From: Archivesica marissinica
Taxonomy: Eukaryota; Mollusca; Bivalvia; Venerida; Vesicomyidae
Length of the DNA stretch: 64,000 bases
Assembly: GCA_014843695.1 (NCBI GenBank)
Contig: CM026401.1
Coordinates: 49,650,430-49,714,429 of the forward strand
Direction: 5' to 3'
Under the pieces are notes generated by a model. It was not told the origin of the DNA, ran no database searches, and saw nothing but the letters and a program-made list of their open reading frames with translations. The number at the start of each line of letters is the position of its first letter. Positions within the stretch are counted from its first letter, which is position 1. The translations under genes were made by a program, and so were the position numbers. This document shows, piece by piece, positions 12,887-27,100 of the stretch.

Positions 12887-15800
12887 GTAACCGTGTTCCT
12901 ATTCATTACTACAATATGAAGCTATACTATACTAGTATGTACTGTTTTAGCTATTAAAACAATGCCACGGCATGCCTTTGTACAGTCTTTCGTCTGGGAC
13001 ATTAAGACGAGGTCTCGTGTCGGTGCTTTACACAGTGTACGTAAATGAACCAGAGGAGACTCTGGAATGGGTCTCTGTCTGTATCATTGCACTATCCACC
13101 AAATATCTAAAATGACTAATCTCTTCAGGAGGCGTCGCTCATATGGGCAACCGGTAGCGACGATACATAAACGTAAAACACACACATGAAATTAAAAAGT
13201 TGTAATAACTTGTTTCGCAATCGAGCAAAATACATTTGTATAAGCGACGCCTCCTGAAGAGATTAGTCATTTTAGATTGTTGGAGGATAGTGCAATGATA
13301 CAGACAGAGACCCATTCCAGAGTCTCCTCTGGTTCTTTTAAGTGCACGGTGTAAAGCACCGACGCGAGACCTCGGTTTAACGTCCCATCTGAAAGACTAT
13401 TCATTTTATTAGGGTCAGACGTGGGATCGAACCTGCGATCCCTGGATTACCAGTACAACTTTTAATTTCAATTTGAAACAGATAGATGACAGCAAACCGT
13501 ACCATGTGACGAAATTTGACCCAATCATCAACAATACGGAAATAATACATCATATACTGGTATTTGGATGTACGTTTAAGCTTGACCAAGAGGTAATATT
13601 ACAAATAATTGTATGTCATACTACAAATACGTTTATGCCGTATTACAAATATTTTATGTCGTATTACAAATACATGTTGTATTACAAATCATTTTATGTC
13701 GTATACGTGTATGTCGTATTTACAAATACGTGTATGTCGTATTACAAAAACGTGTATGTCGTATTACAAATAGTGTATGTCGTATTACAAATACGTTTAT
13801 GTCGTACAGCAAATAGTGTATGCCGTATTACAAATAGTGTATGTCGTATTACAAATACATGTCGTATTACAAATAAGTTTATGTCGCATTAAAAACCCTT
13901 CTATGTCGTATTACAAATAGTGTATGTCGTATTACAAATACATGTCGTATTACAAATAAGTTTATGTCGCATTAAAAACCCTTCTATGTCGTAGTACACT
14001 ACGACCATGATCGTATTACGAATACATAGTATACAAGATCATGTTCATCATGTGACAAAGGTAAGTGGACAGGTCCACAAGTTCTACCAACATTAGTTAC
14101 GGTGTTCCCGAAGTGCTAGAGCTCAGGTGGGTCGGGGGTTAATCCCCATGAGAATGTATGTTCGATCCTCTAGGGCTTGAATTAGAGACCTGCGCGCGGA
14201 ATATATACATGTATATACCGGTTAATAATATGTTATTGCATTTTTATTCATACACTACAGATTAAATACACATACAAAATGGTACACTGAAATACGTGGA
14301 AAACAGACGGATATGTAGTCCAGTGGTAACACGCTGGACTGATAATCCAGGGATCGCAGGTTCGATCCCCCGTCTAACCCTAATAAAATTAACAGTCTTT
14401 CAGATGGGACGTTAAACCGAGGTCTCGTGTCGGTGCTGTACACCGTGCACGTAAAAGAACCAGAGGAGATTCTGGAATTGGTCTCTGTCTGTATCATTGC
14501 ACTATCCTCCAAAATCTAAAATAAATAAACTCTTCAGGAGGCGTCGCTCATATGGGCAACCGGTAGCGACGATAAATAAAGGTAAAGCACACACGTGGAA
14601 AACAATTAGAAATTAAATTAGGATTAATTACTTTGCTGTATACGATTTAATCTAGAAAAAAAGCTAATGTGCTGTATAGTGTTGTTTCAATACACGTTAC
14701 CTATTTTTTTTCTAAAGCCAAAAACTACAACATGCAAATATGAATAGAATTCTGGTACATAACTCTTGTCAAATATGTGTTTGCGCACATTTAGATATAT
14801 CTTAAATGTTGTTATATGTTATGTTATATTTCGGGTTTTACGCCTGCATCAACACCATTTCGGGCTATATCGCCGGCGGGCAGTTTACCTAACAACACCT
14901 TTCCTGGGCAGGCTCCAGCGGTTAACCAGTACTTGGGTGCACCAACTTCCGTAAGAAACTGCCAACTTTTTCATATAAATGAGACACATCCTGAGCGGGG
15001 CTCGAAACCGTGACCATCAGAGATGATAGGTTAGAGGGGTATACAAGTCAGCGACCTTAACCACTCGACCACGGAGGCGGACCTTAAATGTTGTTAAATG
15101 TAGCTTCTTTTTCTGTGGTTGCATTTCTTAATTCGCAAAGAGTGCATCCGTTTCAGGGGCCCCACCCGTGCGACAGTTTAGATTACCGGTGCGGGACCTG
15201 GCTTGTGAAATGGGACATGGGTATGTCGGACATCATCATGCCACCAGACGGAGGGGTCAGAATCGGCAAGGGCTCGTTTAAGTACATTCTCTTGCAGATT
15301 CACTGGAATAATAAGGGTGCTCTAGATGATCAAACAGGTACACTATGACTCTATTCATTTTATAGGTTTCTACAGAACAACCAATACTGGATGGCTTGCT
15401 TATCGCTTAAAGCAGGTGTGCCGCTTAATGGAGGTGACCACAAACACAGGTTGTATTTAGACAATATGAATACTTATAAGTTATAACAAGCTACCGTTTA
15501 TTGTCGTATACGATACAGTTTAACCAATCGCATTATCCATGATAATGTAGTCCAGTGGTTAACACGTTGGACTGGTAATCCAAGGATCGCAGGTTCGATC
15601 TCCTGTCTGACCCTAATAACATTAACAGTCTTTCAGATGGGACGTTAAACCGAGTTCTCGTGTCGGTGCTTTACACCGTGCACGTAAAAGAACCAGATGA
15701 GATTCTGGAATGGGTCTCTGTCTGTATCACTGCACTATCCTCCAAAGATCTAAAATGATCTAATCTCTTCAGGAGGCGTCGCTCATAGCGGCGATAAATA

Positions 15801-18074
15801 AGTGTAAAAATACACACACAAATCTATGTTTCTCAGCACACGCTGTACACTTTCCATGACCCGAACAATCACATGTTACTAAATACACAGGGGGAATGCA
15901 GAGTTTGCATAATATCTGATATTGTAAACCAGAATAGTGTAGTACAATATTTTTCTATTCACTAGACAGTTCGGGAATGCGTTTGCATGTTACCACTAAT
16001 CTCCGACCTTACGATATTGGCAACGTACAGATTGGTCAAAACAACATCTCAATCCCCGGAGACAGAAAAAACGTACTCATCTCCGGAACATGTGCCGCTA
16101 GATGTACTGGATTAATGCTACCGACGCCGATCTATATTACAAACGTCTATTTGCATATGCATGGCCTTGGTAAGCGAAAACGACAAACCGGCGTGAAAAC
16201 ACAAACCTCATGATTCAGGTAGCAATGTTAGATTTTAATGAACAATGAGAGACATTACTGTTTTTTCTATTACCTCCCTTCACAGATAAAGACAGAATTA
16301 TCTCGAAATGTATATTGGTCCTTTTTAGTTGGAATCCTTTGTTTTTACTGTTGTCATCTAACCAGATGTTGCGGCAGGATAAATAAAATGTCATCCAAAT
16401 CGTGTTCGTTAATTGATAACCAATTTAACGGTGAAATATCATATTGGATATACTGTAGAATATCTGTCGAGATTTAATTATGTAATAAGATTGGAAAATG
16501 GATGATCATGGATAGCATGTGGTGCAAAGGGAACAACGATAGAAACAGAGGAAACCAATTAAGAGGACCAACCTACTGTTATGAGTATCCAGGGGCAATA
16601 ACTGACAAATGTTTCTCATTACCCCCACAAGGAGGCAATTTTTTCTGTTTATTTGATCTGTTAGCAGGCGCGGCATCCGTGGTCTACCTCCTACCAATAC
16701 CAGCTGGAGAGTCTACATATGCCCTAAGGTGCGACATTAAACACAACGAACAAACAATCATAAATAGCAGTAGGTGGAAAACTGAATTGGTTCGCTGATT
16801 AAATCCTGCGCGGGCTATTTTCATGTTTTGTAGAGATGACGCAGTTGTCGCACACACATGAGGTGTGGCAACTGTGATTTTACGTCACCTAAGAGACAGA
16901 TATGTAGTGGTTCGCTGATTAAATCCTGCGCGGGATAGTTTCATGTTTTGTAGAGATGACGCAGTTGTCGCACACACATGAGGTGTGGCAACTGTGATTT
17001 TACGTCACCTCACAGACGGATCTGTAGTCCAGTGGGTAACAGACTGGACTGGTAATCCAGGGATCGCAGGTTCGATCCCCCGTCTGACAGTAATACAATA
17101 TTTCAGTATTTCACATGGGACTTTAAGATATATCACATCTTTATTACAAAGCACAAACTGAACAACTAAAAATATTCCAAAATGTTTAAAACTATGTATT
17201 TATATTGTTAATGTTTTCATGTAAATACACACTTATCCGAATTGTGCGTTTTCTATGTCGTCTAGTATACTTTCTTCTGTTGTACAAGTTGATTTCCTTG
17301 ACTACCTAGTGTATCTTAAAGACATTTCTTGCACATGTTGTAGGTACTAAAGCTGCTTTAGATATTCAAAGAGACAGGGAGGTTATAGAGAGACTAGCTT
17401 TCGAAGAAAACTACAACTTTACCAAACCAATATGGCATAACTTTGATCCGCCGAAAATCGTGTATCCCGGTATGTTACTCGTGTGTTTTACATTTATTTA
17501 TCGTCGCTACCGGTTGCCCATATGAGCGACGCCTCCTGAAGTCATTTTAGAGTGTTGGAGGATAGTGCAATGATACAGACAGATACCCATTCCAGAGTCT
17601 CCTCTGATTCTTTTACGTGCACGGTGTACAGCACCGACACGAGACCTCGGTTGAAAGTCCCATCTGAAAGACTGTTAATTTTATTAGGGTCAGACGGGGG
17701 GATCGAACCTGCGATCCATGGATTACCAGTCCAGCGTGTTACCCACTGGACTACAGATCCGTCTCTATGTTACTTGGACTTTCAGTATGTTTTTGTATTT
17801 CCCTTATCACATCAGAACAGCACATTCTGTTCCACAATTCAAAGCTTTATATATCAGGTGGTGCAAAGAACAGACCAATAACCCAATAAACTGATAATAT
17901 ACAATTATACATGAATATAAGTATTAGTTCTTGCAGCTTATATCTTATTTCCTATGAAAGTTTTACTGGTTACTGTTTACAGGTTTCATTATGCTATTTC
18001 GTGTTTTAATTTGTTGAGGGCCTCGTGGTAGATTGACTTAATTGTTCAAATGAGTTCACTCGTTAAATAAAGTC

Positions 18075-18113
<39 letters not shown>

Positions 18114-21100
18114 ATACAACTTTCTGTCAAATTCGCCATTGTAACTGATGTAATGGTTTGTTGTTTTTTTTTGTTGTTTTTTATTTATACAAATTTATTT
18201 TAGCTCGATTGCGAAACAAGTTATTTCAACTTATATTAATCACTCTCGAGACCTCATTCCTGATGGAATCCATCGCCACGAGTGAGAGAGAAGAGGCAAC
18301 GTGGAATTTAAATGCCTTGCCTAAGGGCACAATCGTAACGGCTCCAGCGGGGCTCGAACTCCGGAACTTTCGCACCTGAAGCGAATGCGCATCCACTGCG
18401 CTATCACGACTTCCGATATAATGGTTGACAATAAATATGCTTAAGTTGGACGGTCTCCATTTCATTCAATAGTTATTATAACTTGAAATAATGGAGGTGT
18501 CCCCCGAAGATGTTGCAATGTAATGTATAAAAGTAGTACATGCGTCTCTTTGGGTGAAGTGTATAAAAAGTACATGCAGCTCTTTGGGTGAAGTGTATAC
18601 GTCATCACTATAGAGCCTATTGATGATATATCGCACAACTACCGATCTCTTTACTTGTTGCGTATACGTCACCACCACCACTACCGATCTCTTTGCTTTT
18701 TTGGTATACGCGTCACTATATAGCCTATTGGTAATAGCTTTATAAATAGCGATCTCGTACCATTCTATAAATATAGACTACGAACCGATCCATAAATAAC
18801 TATTACGAACGCTTCTATATAAATATAGTCCGATTAGAACGGTCTTAGTACTCAAGCAGCTTCACGAGCTTCAACGAATATACGGGTAAGTTCATTATAT
18901 TATTCAAGCTCTGCGTACGTTTTTATCGAGTAAGAAATCCTAATTATATACAAACTTAACCTATGTACGAAAATGAATAATATATATCGTTACCTATACA
19001 TCCATAAAAACGCGATAAATTATTAATAATCCGTAATGTACGTTATAGAGGGCGATGGATTCCATCAGGAATGAGATATACAGAGCGATAAGTCGTAACA
19101 ACTTGTTTCGCGATCTAGCAATTTTGTAATAAAATAATATTATCCATTCTATATGAGACGCCGGATGGAACTATTAATATAAATGTTCAAATTATAAAAC
19201 CCGTCCGCGCGAACGTATGTCTGGTGGCAATAGAGGTTAGTCATATAAATAACGCGTATATCTCCGAATAAATCATATCGGTTAGTATGACGCATACTAT
19301 CTCGTCTACTCTATACATCGAAATGAATGCTATATCCTGTCCGCTCGCATGTTTCTCTATTGACCCTAAATAACCTTATCCGGGAATGCGAGAAAAATCA
19401 CCAGCCCTGTAGGTAAACGAAATGACATCCAAGTAATTAATACGTTTACATATCAAGGTTGCTTTCACATGACAACTGAAGTGTTCCAAATTGGACAGGT
19501 CGTAAACAACTATACCTGACAAATTTCTCTGGGCTACAACATAACGGTTTATCTGATAAGCCCGGAGCGCGTACATAACTTAATCCTCGGCTAATTCGTC
19601 TTAATTGATACGGAGATATCCCAACGATGTTGAAGACAGGGCTTGCTTCTGAATCATCACAACTACGCTATCTCATAAAACAAGAACCGGCTGTGATGAT
19701 TCATTAATGGACACTATTTTTAACACCCAAACAAGATTGTCTTTAAGACGTATCTACAAATAATTAAAATCGCTTTCGTTCGCTAAATGTATGCGTACTT
19801 GGCGTGGGGAATTCTTGTAATCACTGCCTACCTGTCTCTCTGTCTCTCTGTCTCTCTGTATGTCTGTCTGTACGTCTGTCCGTCTGTCCGTCTGTCCGTC
19901 TGTACGTCCGTCCGTCTGATCCGTCCGTACGTCCATGCACTATCCTCCACAAATCTAAAATGACTAATCTCTTAGGGTGGCGTCTCTCGCACGGGCAACC
20001 GGTAGCGACGATAAATAAACGTAAAACACGCAGAAACTATCGACTAATTATTCAACTCAGTGGTCCTAAATTATCAATGCATTGTGTTTGTTTATTTTAG
20101 CTACACCCTATTTTATTTCTGACTTATGATACACCACTTATTATGAACATCAGTACTTCCCGAATCCTATGCTCGTATGCCATGCTGGTGGGCAATCGAT
20201 AACCATTATTTAACTAGCTGGCGGCTCACCAACCAGCCAAATCGGAACAAACCCCTAACGAGGTTCGAACGTTCGACCACCTCTCGCTCCGTAGGCGGAC
20301 GCCTTAACCACTAGACCACGGAGACGGTGTATGTATGTTTCAACACAAGCTGTTGAAACTATAAATGGATGCTTCAACACCTGTGTTTGAAACTATGAAT
20401 GAATATGTCAAACCAACACGTGTCGGTTTATACGAATAACAGGCGGAATGCCAGAGAAATTACAATGTCAAAAATGAGAACGAAATATTTATTTCGCCAT
20501 GTCTGCTTATCTACTCAAAGGTATTTTCCATTGAACAGTATTCGGCTCGTATTCCGTGGGGTTTCGATAATCGTACTAAACGATTATACGTTCCGAGCCT
20601 ACGATTTTCAAAATGGAGGATATAAATGGCGGGAAAACACTATATCGATTATTAACGGTCCATTCGACTCGGTGTGTGTCGCTCCATTTATGTCCGTATC
20701 TACCCTTAATTCTAATTACGTAGCTAATGTCCGTACACAATTACCTCCCTCTACACTTTCTCGTTATACCGATAAAATGATTATATTTATTATCGTCATT
20801 TCGATCGTAAGATTTTGATATTATATAATTCGTATAGGTACCTAAATATCTTTACACTATGGCATCCGATACTTAAATATGTTAAAAAGGACTGAGAGTG
20901 TTTATAGTTTCCGGAATATTGCATCAGTCAGTCGTTGGCGTCACGAAATAATGTCCAGACACGTATAGACCTATCCTATAAATGACATACGTTACTATAA
21001 ATAGAAAACTAGTTAGAACCGGTATTGCTATTTTTATTTATCCAATGACGTCATAACAGACCAATCAGAATCCAGGATAGTGACGTACGTTACTAAAACT

Positions 21101-24100
21101 AATCGACCGACGAAACGAGAGGACGTAGTATATTCTACATTCATTACTACAAGATCTACACACTAGTTCACCATATATACATTCATTACTACAAGATATA
21201 CACGCTGTCTCACCATACCTACATACATTACTACAATATATACACACTATATCTACATATATTACAACAATATATAATCACTATCTCACCATATCTACAT
21301 ACATTTCTACAAGATATACACGCTATCTCACCATATATACATACATTGCTACTAAATGTACACACTATCACATCATATTTACATTCATTACTACAAGATA
21401 TACACACTATATCACCATATCTACATACATTCCTACAAGATATATCCACTATCTCAACATATTTACATACATTACTACAATAACTACACACTGTATCACC
21501 ATATCTACATACATTTCTACAAGATATACACACTATCTCACTAAATCTACGTACATTACTACAAGATATACGCACTATCTCACCATATCTACGTACATTA
21601 CTACAATATATACACACTATCTCAACATATATACGCACATTACTACAAGATATACACGATGTCTCACCATATCTACATACATTACTACAATATATACACA
21701 CTATATCACCATATCTGCATATATTACAACAATATATATCCTCTATCTCACCATATATACGTACATTTCTACAAGATATACACGCTATCTCCCCATATAT
21801 AAGTACATTGCTACTAAATATACACACTATCTCACCAAATATACATACATTCCTACAAGATATATCCACTATCTCACCATATTTACATACATTACAACAA
21901 TAACTACACACTGTCTCACCATATCTACATACATTACTACAAGATATACACACTATCTCCCCATATATAAGTACATTGCTACTAAATATACACACTATCT
22001 CACCAAATATACATACATTCCTACAAGATATATCCACTATCTCACCATATTTACATACATTACAACAATAACTACACACTGTCTCACCATATCTACATAC
22101 ATTACTACAAGATATACACACTATCTCCCCATATATAAGTACATTGCTACAAGATATATCCACTATCTCACAATATTTACATACATTACTACAAGATATA
22201 CACACTATGTCACCATAGCTACAAACATTGCTACAAGATCTACACACTATATCAACATATCTACATACATTCCTACAAGATATATCCACTATCGCACCAT
22301 ATTTACATTCATTACTACAAGATCTACACACTATATCACCATATCTACATACATTCCTACAAGATATATCCACTATCTCACCATATTTACATACATTACA
22401 ACAATAACTACACAGTGCCTCACCATATCTACATACATTACTACAAGATATACACACTATCTCACCATATCTACGTGCATTACTACAAGATATACACACT
22501 AGTTCACCATATATACATTCATTACTACAAGATATACACGCTGTCTCACGATATCTACATACATTACTACAATATATACACACTATATCTACATATATTA
22601 CACCAATATATATCCACTAAATCACCATATCTACATACATTACTACAAGATATACACGCTGTCTCACCATATCTACATACATTACTACAATATATACACG
22701 CTATATCACCATATCTACATATATTACAACAATATATAACCACTATCTCACCATATCTACATACATTTCTACAAGATATACACACTATCTCACCATATTT
22801 ACATTCATTACTACAAGATCTACACACTATATCACCATATCTACATACATTCCTACAAGATATATCCACTATCACACCATATTTACGTACATTACTACAA
22901 GATATACACACTACCACACCATATCTACATACATTTCTACAAGATATACACACTATCTCACCATATCTACATACATTAATACAAGATATACACACTATCT
23001 CACCATATCTACGTACATTACTACAAGATATACACACTATCTCACCATAAATAAACACATTACTACAAGATATACACGCTGTCTCACCAAATATACATAC
23101 ATTACTACAATATATATATATATATATATATACACACTATATCACCATATCTGTATATATTACAACAATATATATCCACTGTCTCACCATATCTACATAC
23201 ATTTCTACAAGATATACACACTATCTCACCATATATACATACATTGCTACTAAATATACACACTATCTCACCAAATCTACATACATTACTACAAGATACA
23301 TCCACTATCTCACAATATTTACATACATTACTACAAGATATACACACTATGTCACCATAGCTACAAACATTGCTACAAGATCTACACACTATCTCACCAT
23401 ATATACATACATTGCTACTAAATATACACACTATCTCACCAAATCTACATACAATTACTACAAGATACATCCACTATCTCACAATATTTACATACATTAC
23501 TACAAGATATACACACTATGTCACCATAGCTACAAACATTGCTACAAGATCTACACACTATATCACCATATCTACATACATTCCTACAAGATATATCCAC
23601 TATCGCACCATATTTACATTCATTACTACAAGATCTACACACTATATCACCATATCTACATACATTCCTACAAGATATATCCACTATCTCACCATATTTA
23701 CATACATTACAACAATAACTACACACTGCCTCACCATATCTACATACATTACTACAAGATATACACACTATCTCACCATATCTACGTGCATTACTACAAG
23801 ATATACACACTATTTCATCATATATACATTCATTACTACAAGATATACACGCTGTCTCACCATATCTACATACATTAATACAATATATACACACTATATC
23901 ACCATATCTACGTATATTACAACAATATATATCCACTATCTCACCATATCTACATACATTACTACAAGATATACACGCTGTCTCACCATATCTACATACA
24001 TTACTACAATATATACACACTATATCACCATATATACATATATTACAACAATATATAACTACTATCTCACCATATCTACATACATTTCTACACAATATAC

Positions 24101-27100
24101 ACACTATCTCACCATATATACATACATTGCTACTAAATGTACACACTATCACACCATATTTACATTCATTCCTACAAGATATATCCACTATCTCAACATA
24201 TTTACATACATTACTACAATAACTACACACTATCTCACCATATATACATACATTGCTACTAAATGTACACACTATCACACCATATTTACATTCATTACTA
24301 CACGATATACACACTATATCACCATATCTACATACATTCCTACAAGATATATCCACTGTCTCACCATATCTACATACAATTCTACAATAACTACACACTA
24401 TCTCACCATATATACATACATTGCTACTAAATTTACACACTATCACACCATATTTACATTCATTACTACACGATATACACACTATATCACCATATCTACA
24501 TACATTCCTACAAGATATATCCACTGTCTCACCATATCTACATACATTTCTACAAGATATACACACTATCTCACCATATCTACGTACATTACTACAAGAT
24601 ATACACACTATCTCACCATATCTACGTACATTACTACAAGATATACACACTATTTCACCATATCTACATATTTTTTACATTACTACAAGATATACACGCT
24701 GTCTCACCATATCTACATACATTAATACAATATATACACACTATATCACCATATCTACTATATTACAACAATATATATCCACTATCTCACCATATCTACA
24801 TACATTACTACAAGATATACACGCTGTCTCACCATATCTACATACATTACTACAATATATACACACTATATCACCATATATACATATATTACAACAATAT
24901 ATAACTACTATCTCACCATATCTACATACATTTCTACACAATATACACACTATCTCACCATATATACATACATTGCTACTAAATGTACACACTATCACAC
25001 CATATTTACATTCATTCCTACAAGAATATCCACTATCTCAACATATATACATACTACTACAATAACTACACACATCTCACCATATATACATACATTGCTA
25101 CTAAATTTACACACTATCACACCATATTTACATTCATTACTACACGATATACACACTATATCACCATATCTACATACATTCCTACAAGATATATCCACTG
25201 TCTCACCATATCTACATACAATTCTACAATAACTACACACTATCTCACCATATATACATACATTGCTACTAAATTTACACACTATCAAACCATATTTACA
25301 TTCATTACTACACGATATACACACTATATCACCATATCTACATACATTCCTATAAGATATATCCACTGTCTCACCATATCTACATACAATTATACAAGAT
25401 ATACACACTATCTCACAATATCTACGTACATTACTACAAGATATACACACTATCTCACCATATCTACGTACATTACTACAAGATATACACACTATATCAC
25501 CATATCTACATACATTCCTACAAGATATATCCACTGTCGCACCATATCTACATACATTTCTACAAGATATACACACTATCTCACAATATCTACGTACATT
25601 ACTACAAGATATACACACTATCTCACCATATCCACGTACATTACTACAAGATATACACACTATCTCACCATATATACGCACATTACTACAAGATATACAC
25701 GCTGTCTCACCATAACTACATACATTACTACAATATATACACACTATATCACCATATCTGCATATATTACAACAATATATATCCACTATCTCACCATATC
25801 TACATACATTTCTGCAAGATATACACACTATCTCCCCATTATATAAGTACATTGCTACTAAATATACACACTATCTCACCAAATCTACATACATTACTAC
25901 AAGATATATCCACTATCACACAATATTTACGTACATTACTACAAGATCTACACACTAGTTCACCATATATACATTCATTACTACAAGATATTATTCACTG
26001 TCTCACGATATCTACATACATTACTACAATATATACACACTATATCTACATATATTACTACAAGATATACACACTATATCACCATATCTACATATATTAC
26101 TACAAGATATACGCACTTTCGCACCATATCTACATAAATCCCGCATCTTCCAACACAAAACATGGATCTTACCATAACATTAGGTCGTCAGAACATGTAT
26201 TACACCGTAGCGTTTCAGTTNNNNNNNNNNNNNNNNNNNNNNNNNNNNNNNNNNNNNNNNNNNNNNNNNNNNNNNNNNNNNNNNNNNNNNNNNNNNNNNN
26301 NNNNNNNNNNNNNNNNNNNNNNNNNNNNNNNNNNNNNNNNNNNNNNNNNNNNNNNNNNNNNNNNNNNNNNNNNNNNNNNNNNNNNNNNNNNNNNNNNNNN
26401 NNNNNNNNNNNNNNNNNNNNNNNNNNNNNNNNNNNNNNNNNNNNNNNNNNNNNNNNNNNNNNNNNNNNNNNNNNNNNNNNNNNNNNNNNNNNNNNNNNNN
26501 NNNNNNNNNNNNNNNNNNNNNNNNNNNNNNNNNNNNNNNNNNNNNNNNNNNNNNNNNNNNNNNNNNNNNNNNNNNNNNNNNNNNNNNNNNNNNNNNNNNN
26601 NNNNNNNNNNNNNNNNNNNNNNNNNNNNNNNNNNNNNNNNNNNNNNNNNNNNNNNNNNNNNNNNNNNNNNNNNNNNNNNNNNNNNNNNNNNNNNNNNNNN
26701 NNNNNNNNNNNNNNNNNNNNNNNNNNNNNNNNNNNNNNNNNNNNNNNNNNNNNNNNNNNNNNNNNNNNNNNNNNNNNNNNNNNNNNNNNNNNNNNNNNNN
26801 NNNNNNNNNNNNNNNNNNNNNNNNNNNNNNNNNNNNNNNNNNNNNNNNNNNNNNNNNNNNNNNNNNNNNNNNNNNNNNNNNNNNNNNNNNNNNNNNNNNN
26901 NNNNNNNNNNNNNNNNNNNNNNNNNNNNNNNNNNNNNNNNNNNNNNNNNNNNNNNNNNNNNNNNNNNNNNNNNNNNNNNNNNNNNNNNNNNNNNNNNNNN
27001 NNNNNNNNNNNNNNNNNNNNNNNNNNNNNNNNNNNNNNNNNNNNNNNNNNNNNNNNNNNNNNNNNNNNNNNNNNNNNNNNNNNNNNNNNNNNNNNNNNNN

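Noticed and set aside
14304..14380. Functional tRNA genes at SINE-A, B, C and D heads
   Set aside because: A and B boxes are present, but each head runs on into a shared SINE body, copies are dispersed and stems are imperfect.
20399..20818. 139-codon frame in the left arm of the inverted repeat
   Set aside because: The near-identical right arm breaks the frame (block at 33028-33447) and no family is recognisable.
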